Source: Eulemur rufifrons (taxonomy: Eukaryota > Chordata > Mammalia > Primates > Lemuridae). Taken from it: a DNA stretch of 64,000 nucleotides. This document shows, in pieces, positions 25,715 through 36,904 of the stretch. The notes beneath the pieces were generated by a model. It had not been told where the DNA came from, did not search any database, and saw only the letters and a program-made list of their open reading frames with translations. The DNA lies in assembly GCF_041146395.1 (NCBI RefSeq), contig NC_090995.1, positions 15,131,501-15,195,500 of the forward strand, read 5' to 3'. Both the position numbers and the translations under genes were made by a program. How positions within the stretch are numbered: position 1 is the stretch's first letter; every line of letters starts with the position of its first letter.

Positions 25715-25840
25715 CTATCAAGACATCCTAGAACAAAGTTTCCATGAGGCCAGAGATTTTGCACACCTCTGTTTGCTCCGTCTAGAACAGGGTTTGGCGC
25801 ACAGCAGACTCTCAATAAATATTTGCAAAATATTAGATTA
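25715..25840 (+). mobile_element. L2 LINE 3' end
   Basis: Ends in 'GTTTGCTCCGTCTAGAACAGGGTTTGGCGCACAGCAGACTCTCAATAAATATTTG', a close match to the common L2 3' terminus with its AATAAA word. Confidence 0.8.
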
Positions 25841-26419
25841 TGATCAAAGACTAGATCAGACACATGAATCCTAAGTTTTGAATAAAATTATTGTAGTATA
25901 GAATCACAGTTTATATTTGACTCTAGGATGTTTTTAGGCAAAGTAGGCAGTAATTATTTTGCATCTGTCTACGTAGAGTTCCTATTGGCCCCGGTTATTG
26001 AGAAGCATTTTATTATTCTTTCCTGGCATAAATGCCTCCATTAGAATAATGAGTGAAGTGCTCATTAGTCAACCTGAATAACTAAGAGTGGTGGAGGTTA
26101 GCTCACTCAAAGCCTGACCTTTCCAAACATTTTTGCTTCTTAAAAAAAAGAAAAGAAAAAAAAAACAAACAGACAACACTTCCCTCCCCAATCTTCACTC
26201 TTTGATCCTCTGGTTAATTGGGGAACAATCTCTCTTTCAACTGTGCCAAATATTGCGGAGTATTTTCAGTAAATGTCACCATAAATTGAAAGCTACATTA
26301 ACAGGGTAGATGCGTTTCATTTTCCGATCACGTGTAAGGAACTTAGTCATTGCTCATGCACTTCCCCTATTAGTATTGATTTTCCAAGTTGGCGATGGGT
26401 GGCAGAAAAAGACTCATTT
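25841..26419. other. Single-copy DNA
   Basis: No gene or known repeat. An A-rich tract lies at 26143-26168. Confidence 0.45.
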
Positions 26420-26625
26420 AAACATGCTCACCCTTTGGCCTGACCGGGAGCTTAATTGTTGCCGTGAATACACAATGGAGACTTTTTAATACCCTAAAAA
26501 TAGACAATGATGCCACTCTTCTGATTGTGCTATGCCCTCGTTATCGCTGCATTTAATGTCGCAAAAATGATGAGTTTAGCAAGCTAGGGAAGCAAAGGAC
26601 AGACCCATGGGTCCGCGACTGCTCA
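26420..26625. promoter_or_regulatory. Candidate conserved non-coding block
   Basis: A compact single-copy stretch with 'GAGCTTAATTGTTGCC', a SOX-like ACAATGG at 26472-26478, a perfect MEF2-type CTAAAAATAG at 26494-26503, and a second SOX-like 'GACAATGATG' next to it. Base composition is balanced and no repeat is recognised. Function is inference. Confidence 0.35.
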
Positions 26626-26689
26626 CCTCATTCATCCACGGGACACTCCGTTCCCGGCAGCTATTACTCAAGAGCTCACTCGATTTCTC

Positions 26690-26790
26690 TGATCCTTGGT
26701 TTTGTCTCTAAAATTGGGATATCACCTAACTCACGGAATTTCTTTAAAGATTAATTCAGAAAACGCATGGAATGATGTCACTAAAGACAC
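26690..26790 (+). mobile_element. MIR SINE, 3' part (probable)
   Basis: 'CTTGGTTTTGTCTCTAAAATTGGGATATCACCTAACTCACGGAATTTCTTTAAAGATTAATTCAG' follows the MIR order 'CTCAGTTTCCTCATCTGTAAAATGGG ... GAGGATTAAATGAG'. Confidence 0.65.
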
Positions 26791-27259
26791 CTAAGCATTC
26801 CTGCCAGGTGCTTTATCTGGAGGATGTGGGAAGATCACGAGTGTACCAGGAGATGAGCCCAAACAGAACTAACTGCACTTTAAAAACTGAATCCGATACG
26901 AGCCGCAGACTGAGTGGCCGAACCCCCCACACACCCACTCAGCCCCCGTTTTGTGGCGAAATCAGCATCACCATAGCTCAGCGTCTCAGCCTTTCTCTGC
27001 TTTCGAAAGCAGGCAAAACACGAGGGCACCGAAGCCGGAGCAGGTTGCAAAGCTGCGAACCAGCAGCACAAGGTCAGAGACTAATAAACTGCAAGCCTGT
27101 TAACCAAGGAACTTAACCGTGATGCGTCCCTGGAGGAAAATTCCCCTTCACTGGAAACCTCCTCACGGTCTGCACTCGCTGCCGTCAATCACGACCGCCG
27201 GACACGTAATTTCTTCCTGGAACTTTTTCAGGAGAGAAGGAAAATCTCTCACAACCGGC

Positions 27260-27262
<3 letters not shown>
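26791..27262. other. Single-copy DNA, moderately GC-rich
   Basis: A 114-codon frame at 26772-27116 crosses it without any recognised domain. It starts in MIR sequence, so it is probably a chance frame. Confidence 0.4.
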
Positions 27263-27300
<38 letters not shown>

Positions 27301-27622
27301 AGACAGAGTCTCACTCTGTTGCCCAGGCTAGAGTGAGTGCCGTGGCGTCAGCCTCGCTCACAGCAACCTCAAACTCCTGGGCTCAAGCGATCCTCCTGCC
27401 TCAGCCTCCTGAGTAGCTGGGACTACAAGGCATGCGCCACCATGCCCGGCTAATTTTTTCTATATATATATTTTAGCTGTCCAGATCATTTCTTTCAATT
27501 TTTTAGTAGAGATGGGGTCTCACTCTTGCTCAGGCTGGTCTCAAACTCCTGACCTCAAGTGATCCTCCCGCCTCGGCCTCCCAGAGTGCTGGGATTACAG
27601 GCGTGAGCCACCGCGCCCGGCC
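27263..27622 (-). mobile_element. Alu dimer, strepsirrhine type, long T-tail
   Basis: Minus-strand Alu with a 37-base T run (27263-27299), the longest tail in the window. That suggests a fairly recent insertion or tail expansion. Ends at GCCCGGCC. Confidence 0.95.
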
Positions 27623-28958
27623 TTCAATTTTACTTTTCATGTTCAACTCAGAGGCTGATAACATCTCTCAACTGTAAGATCAATCAAATTAGATTAGATG
27701 AGAAATGTCTCTGAAAGTTACAAAATCCCTCTATAGGACATTAATATTTACATCTCTGTAATGTTTTTATCTGGTTAATAGCATAGTTATTATGAAATCT
27801 GGTCCCAGGTAGAATAAGGCAAGTAATAAACTTCCCCTCTCATCTCATTTGCGGGAAATTATCTTTCCCAGGAAGCCAAACTGCCTATAAGAAAGGGATA
27901 ATCTACTTCAAAGGAACAATTTATTGCCAGGAAGATACATCCTAAACGCTCAGCTTTCTACAGTATAATCTCACCTATTGTTATTATTACTAAAAATGGA
28001 AAAGTCTCATGGGATGTGAAACAGAATTAGTATTGATACAAGCCCACTTCAGAGGAACAATTATACCGACTTCATTCTCATACCATTAATATTAATAGTA
28101 TTCTGCAAATGAACGGATGACTTTCTACTCCTTAAAAACAGCAAAGCACTGAACTTCCATTTCCTACTTATGCATGAAAGGACATTTTCTCTGCCCAAAA
28201 TGCACATTTCCTTCTTCAGCTTGATAATATCTTTCCATGTGTGTGTTATTCTTCTTTCAGGGTAAAGCCAAAAAAGGGAGAAGATCTTGCAGGTAGATTA
28301 AGAAAAACGAGAACAAAGAAGGAAGCTCAGGAGGTAACAGGTGAAATATCATCTTCTGGACCCAGTTCTTGGGGTTCAGATAATCCCAAAGCAAAGATAA
28401 AATTCAACCAAAAAGATAAAACTCAACCAAAAAGATAAAACATGGTTCACCCTCAAAACATTATGAGCTGAAGAGAAATTTTCTTCTAATTATAGATACT
28501 TACTGCCTTAGTAACAAAATAAAAATTCATATATATACACACACACATACAGTATTCATATTTTATAATTCCAAAAAAAATTATAATAACTTCTATCATT
28601 AATGCAGCAACCTAATCTCTTACTTAAAGATACAGATTAAAATTACTATTTAAGTGACTCTCTAATGGGGCTTACAGATATTCATCAATACAGCAACTTC
28701 CCTTTGCACCAAGCACTAACAGAGAACGACAGAACCCCAGATATGCCAACCTAGGGTAGACACAGTGGAGGACTTCCCGATTGTACATGCAGTAACGGTC
28801 CGTAACTCAAATAAAAGATGTCCTCTCTTGTCCTTGGGACATTATGGAACATAGAAGCATTGTCTGCCCACGTAACTTTCTGAGCTTTTTGTAAATCTCC
28901 CAAGGGCTGCGTCAGTATGGACATTGTGTATGGAACATTAAAGGGTGTATGTGCGCCA
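27623..28958. other. Single-copy AT-rich DNA
   Basis: No gene or confident repeat. An imperfect tandem 'ATAAAATTCAACCAAAAAG / ATAAAACTCAACCAAAAAG' doublet lies at 28398-28436. An AT/CA dinucleotide tract lies at 28530-28552. Confidence 0.45.
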
Positions 28959-29363
28959 TGATGGTTAATTTTACCTGTCAACTTGGCTGGGCCACAGTAC
29001 CCAGCCAAACATTCTTCTGGATGTTTCTGTGAGTGTGTGTTTTGGACGAGATTAACATTTACATCAGTGGACCTTGAGTAAAAGAGCTTACTCTCCCTGA
29101 TGTGGGTGGGCCTCGTCTAATCAGTTGAAAGTCTTAATAGAACAAACACCGACCTCCCTACAGCAGAACAGGACTCTACCAGCCCCCTGCCTGCAGACTC
29201 AAACTGTAGCTCTTGCCTGAGCCTCCACCCATCATCCTCCCCAGGAGATTCCGGACTCACCAAGCCTTCAGAATTGCGTGAGCTAGTTCCCTAAAATAAA
29301 TCTCTCTATATACATATACATACCCTGTTGGTTCTGTTTTTCTAGAGAACCCAGACTAATGCA
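28959..29363 (+). mobile_element. LTR-like interspersed repeat (ERVL/MaLR style, family unsure)
   Basis: It begins 'TGATGGTTAATTTTACCTGTCAACTTGGCTGGG', continues 'AGATTAACATTTACATCAGTGGACCTTGAGTAAA' and 'GGTGGGCCTCGTCTAATCAG', has an AATAAA at 29295-29300 and ends 'GTTTTTCTAGAGAACCCAGACTAATG'. This is a very common mammalian dispersed repeat. Its polyadenylation signal near the end fits an LTR. I am confident that it is a dispersed repeat, less so of its family. Confidence 0.8.
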
Positions 29364-29722
29364 TGCAGACACATGAACTGATCCATCAATATCTATTTTA
29401 GATCTAGTTACATAACCGGTTCCCAGACATGACCTCCACATAACACCACTTCAGCCTTACAAAGGTTGGAGGTCAAAGCCAGAAGTCTCTGGAGAGCTAC
29501 GTGTTCTTACTTATTTATGAAACCAGTTGGTGGGGACGAGACTCCATTTGTCCTCTGATTCCTTTTCATTGTATTTGGGTCAAAATCAGTTCGTAGGGAT
29601 CTAGTGTATCCAAAAGACACACGGTTCCTGAATCCTGCCAGGAAAGACTATGAAATAGGGACAAAGTAATTCTGTACTGTCAACATTTTCCTTCCAGTTA
29701 TTTGATTAAATATAGCAATAAA
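29364..29722. other. Single-copy DNA
   Basis: No gene or known repeat is recognised. Confidence 0.5.
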
Positions 29723-29732
29723 AGCAGCCGGA

Positions 29733-30076
29733 GGCCGGGCGAGGTGGCTCACACCTACACTCGTAGCACTCTGGGAGGCTGATGCAGGAAGATCGCTCGA
29801 GGTCGGGAGTTCGAGACCAGCCTGAGCAAGAGCGAGACCCTGTCTCTACTAAAAATAGAAAGAAATGATTTGGACAGCTAAAAAATATATATATATAGAA
29901 AAAATTAGCCGGGCATGGTGGTGCATGCCTGTAGTCCCAGCTACTCGGGAGGCTGAGGCAGGAGGATCGCTTGAGCCCAGGAGTTGGAGGTTGCTGTGAG
30001 CGAGGCTGATGCCACGGTACTCTAGCCCGGGCGACAGAGTGAGACTCTGTCTCAAAAAAAAAAAAAAAAAAAAAAG
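29733..30076 (+). mobile_element. Alu dimer, strepsirrhine type, with target-site duplication
   Basis: Full-length Alu flanked by AGCAGCCGGA (29723-29732) and AGCAGCTGGA (30077-30086). The linker holds an expanded TATATATATA. Confidence 0.95.
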
Positions 30077-30086
30077 AGCAGCTGGA

Positions 30087-30908
30087 ATTAAGGGAAAGAA
30101 CAGCTCTAGCACCCAGTTAAGAGCCTTAAATGTAGTTTCTATTGTCAAGCAAAACGCCTTTGGCTAAATTCATGGGAACTCACATCACATGAGATATATA
30201 AAAGGGAGCGAGAGAAAAATTACAAGAGAGAGGAATAACAGTAGAGCTGGTTCTTTTTTTTCCTTCCCCCCCCACCCCCACCCCCCAAGGCGGTTGCCTC
30301 TGAGCAAGCTCTGTGCACAGTCCATTGAGCACGTGGCCAGAACTCCCGGCTTCAAGGTCTCCGTGTCGCAGTTGGTTTATCAGGAGAAAAATGACGGTGG
30401 GTGGAAACTGCACGGGTTTTTATTGTTCACGGGGGCAAGGGAAGGAACAGACGGATACGCCGGGAATAATAAAAACATCATTCTCGTTGTTACACAGCAC
30501 AAATTACAGCTGAAACAAACTGCTGACTCCAGGTACGGCGCTTCTTGAAATAAGAAGTTTGAGAGACGAAAGAAGGAGGAGAGCTGCCTCTTCCCCCCAC
30601 GACTCTCTGCAGCCGCGATTTCTGAGGCCAGACGATTAATTTCGAGTGTCGTTATCCAGGGAAAAGAGAGGGCACGATAACTCGAAGATTTCCTCTTAAA
30701 GCCTCGAGATGCACACACTCAACCATCGTCATTGTTCATGCATGTCGCGTGGACGTACATCAGCTCAGAACATGATGCCACGGAGCACGTAAGTTATTCG
30801 ATGACAAAAAGTACTTACAATGGCCGTGCCTGGGAGAAAAATGACCATTTCTTTTAGCGTGGGGTATTGAGGGCTCACCTTTCTTCAAGACTGACCCTCG
30901 TCAAGAAA
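30087..30908. other. Single-copy DNA with TATA-like element and C-rich tract
   Basis: A perfect TATATAAAAG lies at 30195-30204 and a C-rich tract (C8 A C5 A C6) at 30265-30288. A 119-codon plus frame at 30189-30548 and a 112-codon minus frame at 30380-30718 overlap and show no known domain. Two short CpG-bearing stretches lie at 30600-30770. There is not enough here to call a promoter or gene. Confidence 0.4.
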
Positions 30909-32014
<1,106 letters not shown>

Positions 32015-32135
32015 CAAAGAAACTAATAATTAATGCAGACCTACTAGACTTCGCGCTAGGCACCTTCCCATACAGAATCTCCAAACAGCATATCACCCAG
32101 AAGTTATTTGTATCACTTTTTGTAATTCATTTTAG
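32015..32135 (-). mobile_element. MIR SINE fragment (weak)
   Basis: 'TAATGCAGACCTACTAGACTTCGCGCTAGGCACCTTCCCATACAGAATCTCC' resembles the complement of the MIR 3' half. Divergence is high. Confidence 0.45.
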
Positions 32136-32474
32136 CTAATAGTATTTTAGAGCAGATATGTCTCTTTAATCGTTTGCTAAGTATCCCTAAACACGTATCG
32201 CAGAACCAGGAGAGGCAACGTAAGATTAAACACGGATCATGGATAAACCACAAAGTAAACACATAGTAACATTGTCTCTGAAATTGCAAGATCTGTGTTG
32301 CCTTATTCGATAATGTTGCTGTGTTACATAATACATTAAAATAATCCCTGATTTCGTCCTAAAGGCAGATGAGATGCTTCAATACCTAAACCTCCTCCTT
32401 CACACCCTTCGCTACGTGATAACTGTATAATTACCGCTTTACCTGCCCTTATTTTATCTATAGTCTGTGTTTGT

Positions 32475-32840
32475 CGAAGTCCGTCTTGGGCTACCACGGC
32501 AGAATGCCTGAAATGCAGTCATTTGTAAAGAACAGACTTTTATTTCTGACAGTTTTAAAGGCTGGGAAATCTGAGATCGAGAGACCCACATCTGGCGAGG
32601 GCTTTTGTGCAGGAGGAGGAAGGGCAAGAGAGTGCGCGTGGTAGGGAGAGAGAAGGGGCCAGACTCAGGCTTCGTCAGGAACCCACCCCCAAAATAATGA
32701 CATTAATCCATCCATGAACGCAGAGCCCTCGTGACCTCATCACCTTTTAAAGTTCCACCTCTCAACACTGTTGCGATGCGGTTTAAATTTCCAACACATG
32801 AACTTTGGGGAACGCAGGCAAACGATGCAATAATCTAGAT
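32475..32840 (-). mobile_element. MST-type solo LTR (ERVL-MaLR)
   Basis: Complement of an MST LTR: 'TTTGTAAAGAACAGACTTTTATTTCTGACAG', 'CACATCTGGCGAGGGC', 'GACATTAATCCATCCATGAACGCAGAGCCCTCGTGACC', 'CACCTCTCAACACTGTTGCGATG', 'CCAACACATGAACTTTGGGG'. No retroviral internal sequence is attached. Confidence 0.85.
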
Positions 32841-32844
32841 TGTT

Positions 32845-32940
32845 AACATCTCGAGAAGGCAGAGAGTGTTTCTGTGCCGAGCCCTGGGCTGGCCACATAG
32901 TAGGACCGTAACAGACACGTATTAACTGAATGTAGGAACC
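32845..32940 (+). mobile_element. L2/MIR-type 3' end (probable)
   Basis: 'CTCGAGAAGGCAGAGAGTGTTTCTGTGCCGAGCCCTGGGCTGGCCACATAGTAGG' follows the common L2 3' end order 'GAGGGCAGGGAC ... CCTGGCACATAGTAGG'. Confidence 0.6.
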
Positions 32941-33125
32941 AAATCTAAAAGACTATTTCATGGCTTGGATTTCAGTGAATGCTACACTATTTAAATGTTA
33001 CTTTACAGACACATCTCAATTACTCAATGATGTGTTTTTCTTGTATTTACCCCAAACAAGTATTTTCAGTTTTTTTCCTCTAATATCCAGGATTACTAAT
33101 TTTTAAAAACCCAGGCTTTACAAAA

Positions 33126-33151
33126 AATGGAGAATTAAGTAATTCTCCATT
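33126..33151. repeat. Perfect 11-bp inverted repeat (hairpin)
   Basis: AATGGAGAATT - AAGT - AATTCTCCATT: 11 paired bases with a 4-nt loop. Confidence 0.9.
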
Positions 33152-33317
33152 ATTTGCTAGCAAAATAATCCTAACACACGTAGGCAAAAACAACTTTTTC
33201 CTCAGTTCATAGAGAGCAAACTCCAGAAACACCTAACGGGCTTCCCAAATTAAAAATTAAAAATAAGGTCACAGTTTTTCAAGGGCACTGTTAACTAGCG
33301 AGGCAAAACCAGGTTAC

Positions 33318-33340
33318 TAGTTATTTTTAGGAAATAACTA
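33318..33340. repeat. Perfect 9-bp inverted repeat (hairpin)
   Basis: TAGTTATTT - TTAGG - AAATAACTA: 9 paired bases with a 5-nt loop, 167 bp after the previous hairpin. Confidence 0.9.
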
Positions 33341-33845
33341 AAAAAACAGAAAGATCCTATCTACAAACAGATGAAATAGCTGTCTCGTGATCACCATTAG
33401 GAATAAATAAAAATAAATAAATACACAAACAGCCTCGCCGATCTGAGCTGTTTTCATCCACCTTCAGGATTTTAAAGCAACAGCTTTTACCTCCGCAAAA
33501 GGGCTTTTCCTCCCGTCTCTCCAGTTCGTGGAGAGTGGAGGTGAGAAAATGAATTTTATGTCTATACCTTACACGTCTCCCAGTTTTTGCAAAGAAGAAC
33601 GTTTGGTGAGATTTGTTTCCTTCCTCCCCCTCCCTCCGCACACTTGTTCCTTCTCCGACTCTACACGTATGTGTCATGGTAGCTTTGGCATCACGGGAGA
33701 AGCATCCCGGCACGTGTCTACACGGCTCCCCCAGGTCCCCTGCAAGGGGGAGCACCAGGAAGAGGTGCTCTCCAGTCTGGAGGACCTGCCCTCGTCTCCA
33801 TTCCCTGCACCCAGCCCGGCCCCTCCGTCCTCCCCATTGGGGGAA

Positions 33846-34973
33846 CCATTCCCCAGGCCTGCCGCGTGCCTGGGAGGACCATTCCCCAGGCCTGCCGTGT
33901 GCCTGGGAGGACCATTCCCCAAGGCCTGCCGCGTCCCTGGGGGGACCATTCCCCAAGGCCTGCGGCGTCCCTGGGGGGACCATTCCCCAAGGCCTGCTGC
34001 GTGCCTGGGGGGACCATTCCCCAGGCCAGGCTGCTGCGTGCCTGGGGGGACCATTCCCCAAGGCCTGCCGCGTGCCTGGGGGGACCATTCCCCAAGGCCT
34101 GCTGCGTGCCTGGGGGGACCATTCCCCAGGCCAGGCTGCTGCGTGCCTGGGGGGACCATTCCCCAAGGCCTGCCGCGTGCCTGGGGGGACCATTCCCCAG
34201 GTCAGGCTGCCGTGTGCCTGGGGGGACCATTCCCCAAGGCCTGCGGCGTCCCTGGGGGGACCATTCCCCAAGGCCTGCCGCGTGCCTGGGGGGACCATTC
34301 CCCAAGGCCTGCCGCGTGCCTGGGGGGACCATTCCCCAGGTCAGGCTGCCGTGTGCCTGGGGGGACCATTCCCCAGGTCAGGCTGCCGTGTGCCTGGGAG
34401 GACCATTCCCCAAGGCCTGCCGCGTGCCTGGGGGGACCATTCCCCAAGGCCTGCCGTGTGCCTGGGAGGACCATTCCCCAAGGCCTGCCGCGTCCCTGGG
34501 GGGACCATTCCCCAAGGCCTGCGGCGTCCCTGGGGGGACCATTCCCCAAGGCCTGCCGCGTGCCTGGGGGGACCATTCCCCAAGGCCTGCCGCGTGCCTG
34601 GGAGGACCATTCCCCGGGCCTGCCGCGTGCCTGGGGGGACCATTCCCCAAGGCCTGCCTCGTGCCTGGGGGGACCATTCCCCAAGGCCTGCCGCGTGCCT
34701 GGGGGGACCATTCCCCAAGGCCTGCCGCGTGCCTGGGGGGACCATTCCCGGGGCCTGCCGCGTGCCTGGGGGGACCATTCCCCGGGCCTGCCGCGTGCCT
34801 GGGGGGACCATTCCCCGGGCCTGCCGCGTGCCTGGGGGGACCATTCCCCAAGGCCTGCCGCGTGCCTGGGGGGACCATTCCCCCGGCCTGCCGCGTGCCT
34901 GGGGGGACCATTCCCCAAGGCCTGCCGCGTGCCTGGGGGGACCATTCCCCGGGCCTGCCGTGTGCCGTGCGGC
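33846..34973 (+). repeat. 33-copy GC-rich minisatellite, 33/34/37-bp units
   Basis: I count 33 units starting with CCATTCCC, the first at 33846 and the last at 34942. Twenty units are 34 bp, seven are 33 bp (1, 2, 23, 27, 28, 29, 31) and five are 37 bp (6, 9, 11, 15, 16); the last is partial. Each unit carries CCCCA(A)GGC and GCCTGGGG arms around a 9-nt loop such as CTGCCGCGT, so it can form an 8-bp hairpin (with one bulged A in the AA form). Most have two CpGs and a G6 run (G3AGG in five units). The units contain no stop codon in any frame, so long repeat-peptide frames cross the array on both strands. The plus frames reach 510 codons, and all three read the same 34-residue cycle in different phase. 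I treat these as artefacts. Confidence 0.97.
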
Positions 34974-35084
34974 CTGGAAGGGACGGGGGAGGGGCCGGGG
35001 TGCTGGCGAACAGCTGGGGCCCATCACTTCTCATTGCGGGTCTGGGGGAGACGGGGTTGACAGAGTGATGCGCAAAGCCTGTCC
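34974..35084. other. GC-rich 3' flank of the minisatellite
   Basis: Unique GC-rich DNA with G runs, no longer in the repeat register. It grades into the block that follows. Confidence 0.6.
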
Positions 35085-35465
35085 CGGCTAATGACTTCAC
35101 CATTCTCCGTCATTATCCCCATCATTAGGAAATTAGGAGGACAGAAGGTATTTACTGTAAACCTGCCACCTCCCAAGGAGAGATAAATAGAAGCTGATAA
35201 ATGGGCTCTTCTGGTGCTGTTCGTCTATTAACCTTCTGCTTCCCAGCTCGGGCATATGCACGCCATCCCGCCATTAATATCCGGTAATTGGCACGGCAGC
35301 CGGCGACACCATCGTACCTTGACTGCGTGTTCCCTTCCGTGTGCAAAGCACACAATTACGCCCATAATGAAGCTTCGCGGAACAGCCCGGTGGAAAGACA
35401 TTAGGCAGTTGTCCCCCAGCCATAGCACCAGCCTCCCACGGTCACTCAGCGCTTAACCCTTCGCT
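35085..35465. promoter_or_regulatory. Candidate conserved non-coding block
   Basis: Single-copy DNA right after the minisatellite with 'GGCTAATGACTTCACC', 'CATCATTAGGAAATTAGG', 'GATAAATAGAAGCTGATAAATGGGC', 'TCTATTAACC' and 'CCATTAATATCCGGTAATTGG'. It is dense in homeodomain and GATA-like words with interspersed GC-rich text and no known repeat. Short frames of 66-67 codons have no domain. An enhancer role is inference. Confidence 0.4.
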
Positions 35466-36374
35466 GGCCTGGACACCGCTGCGGTGGCTTCTCCCGTCCT
35501 TGCCACATTCCGGTCTCGTCCTTCAACGCACACTCATTTTTTTTTTTTTAACAGCTTCTCTCTCCTCTGTGCTCCTTGGGAGCAGAGACACGCACAGCCA
35601 GCGTATGAGTGATTTGAAACCACCTGGCTGAGTGACGGCCTTCATCCACGCTGGGGCCGCTGGTGACCACCCGAAGCAATTTGTCACCAGTGGAGAGCCA
35701 AGCTGTTGAGCCGTGTTTTCCAAGGAGATTTTGCATTCTCTAGCATATTCCTAGGTAAATAAGAGGGAGGAAGGACGCATCTCATCAGATGTATTCTCTG
35801 TGTGATAACGGAGCAGGCAGACGGATGATGACCTTGGTGCCTTTCCTTTGGGACGACACCGTGCTCCATGTTCATCTGCTCAGAACACTTGGGGATGCTG
35901 GAGGAGCTCGAGTCCCAGGAGATCTGGAAAGAGTTCCCGGAAGATCGAGGCCCGCAAAGACGGCCACCTCATTCTGTTCTCCGTCTGCTCACACCGTGGC
36001 TGCAAAACGAACATTTGGTCTCTGCTCCCCTGACCTATTTCTCCCCCAGTTAAATTCCAGAAGACTTTATAACAGCTACTGCAATGGGCAGACCGTCTCA
36101 CAGGATGAACCGTGAAAAGCAAAGAGGAACGATTTCTTAAAAGCATAGCATGGGTTCTATGAAATGCATCGAGCCCATCCTAAACATGGCCCTATGAGAA
36201 AAAAAAAATACAGTTGCAAGGGGCGAGGGGGGGCGGTGTGAGATTGGAAAGAGGTAATATCAGCAAAGAGATAAAAAGCCATAAAAAGACCGAGAAGAAA
36301 ATGACATGACAGCCTTATTACTGGTGTTCAGGAACCATAGCCTCTCTGTCAGAAAAATACCCGATCACCCATTT
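35466..36374. other. Single-copy DNA
   Basis: No recognised gene or repeat. Frames of 60-108 codons at 35523-36146 overlap on both strands, which is typical of chance frames in GC-balanced DNA. Confidence 0.45.
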
Positions 36375-36800
36375 GAGAACTTCATAAAACTAAATGATCA
36401 ATAGATTATAGCTCCGGCCCTCCTTCCACACGGCATAAAACAAATAATAATATCTCCAATAAATATAACAAATAGGCCAATCTTTCCTTTCTGCTGCAGA
36501 CCCCTGGCAGAACATGCTACAAGATTTTTCCGTTTCCTCTCCACGAGGATACCAAGTAGCTCGTCAGACCCCCAGCCAAGCGCAGCCTCCCCGGCCGTCT
36601 TCCAAGCCTCCACCCCTGAACACGGAGTCTGGATCCAGCCGGGCGGCCTCGCGTTCCTGGAGGCTCTCGTCCTGCACAAATGCCTGGGAGCAAACCCTCT
36701 GCTGGTCACATCCGATTAACCAAAGCTCTCCAGACACCGATGCCAGCACACACCCCTGGTACGATGACAAATAATTTTGCATGATGACCCCATGACAGGC
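36375..36800. promoter_or_regulatory. Candidate conserved non-coding block
   Basis: Starts with an AT-rich core 'AAATGATCAATAGATTATAGC' and 'AAACAAATAATAATATCTCCAATAAATATAAC', followed by GC-rich DNA. A 103-codon minus frame and an 86-codon plus frame overlap it and have no domain. Regulatory status is inferred. Confidence 0.3.
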
Positions 36801-36904
36801 TGGGCGAGTGATGTCAGTTCTGCCTCTTCCTCACCATCCCTAACTTCTATCTGCCTTTCTGTCTGCACAAAGCCCTTTCCCACGGTCTCTGCTAGTTCCC
36901 AGCA

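Larger units (their letters stand above)
32941..33845. other. Single-copy DNA upstream of the minisatellite
   Basis: AT-rich until about 33470, then GC-richer towards the minisatellite. It holds two perfect hairpins (listed separately). No gene is supported; frames entering the minisatellite begin here but show no domain outside the repeat. Confidence 0.5.

Noticed and set aside
33846..34973. CRISPR array
   Set aside because: Units are tandem without unique spacers, and the host is a mammal.
33528..35060. 510-codon open frame (and 492-, 400- and several minus-strand frames) as protein genes
   Set aside because: Nearly all of each frame is minisatellite. The unit has no stop in any frame, and the plus frames are phase-shifted versions of one peptide cycle. 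There is no domain outside the array.
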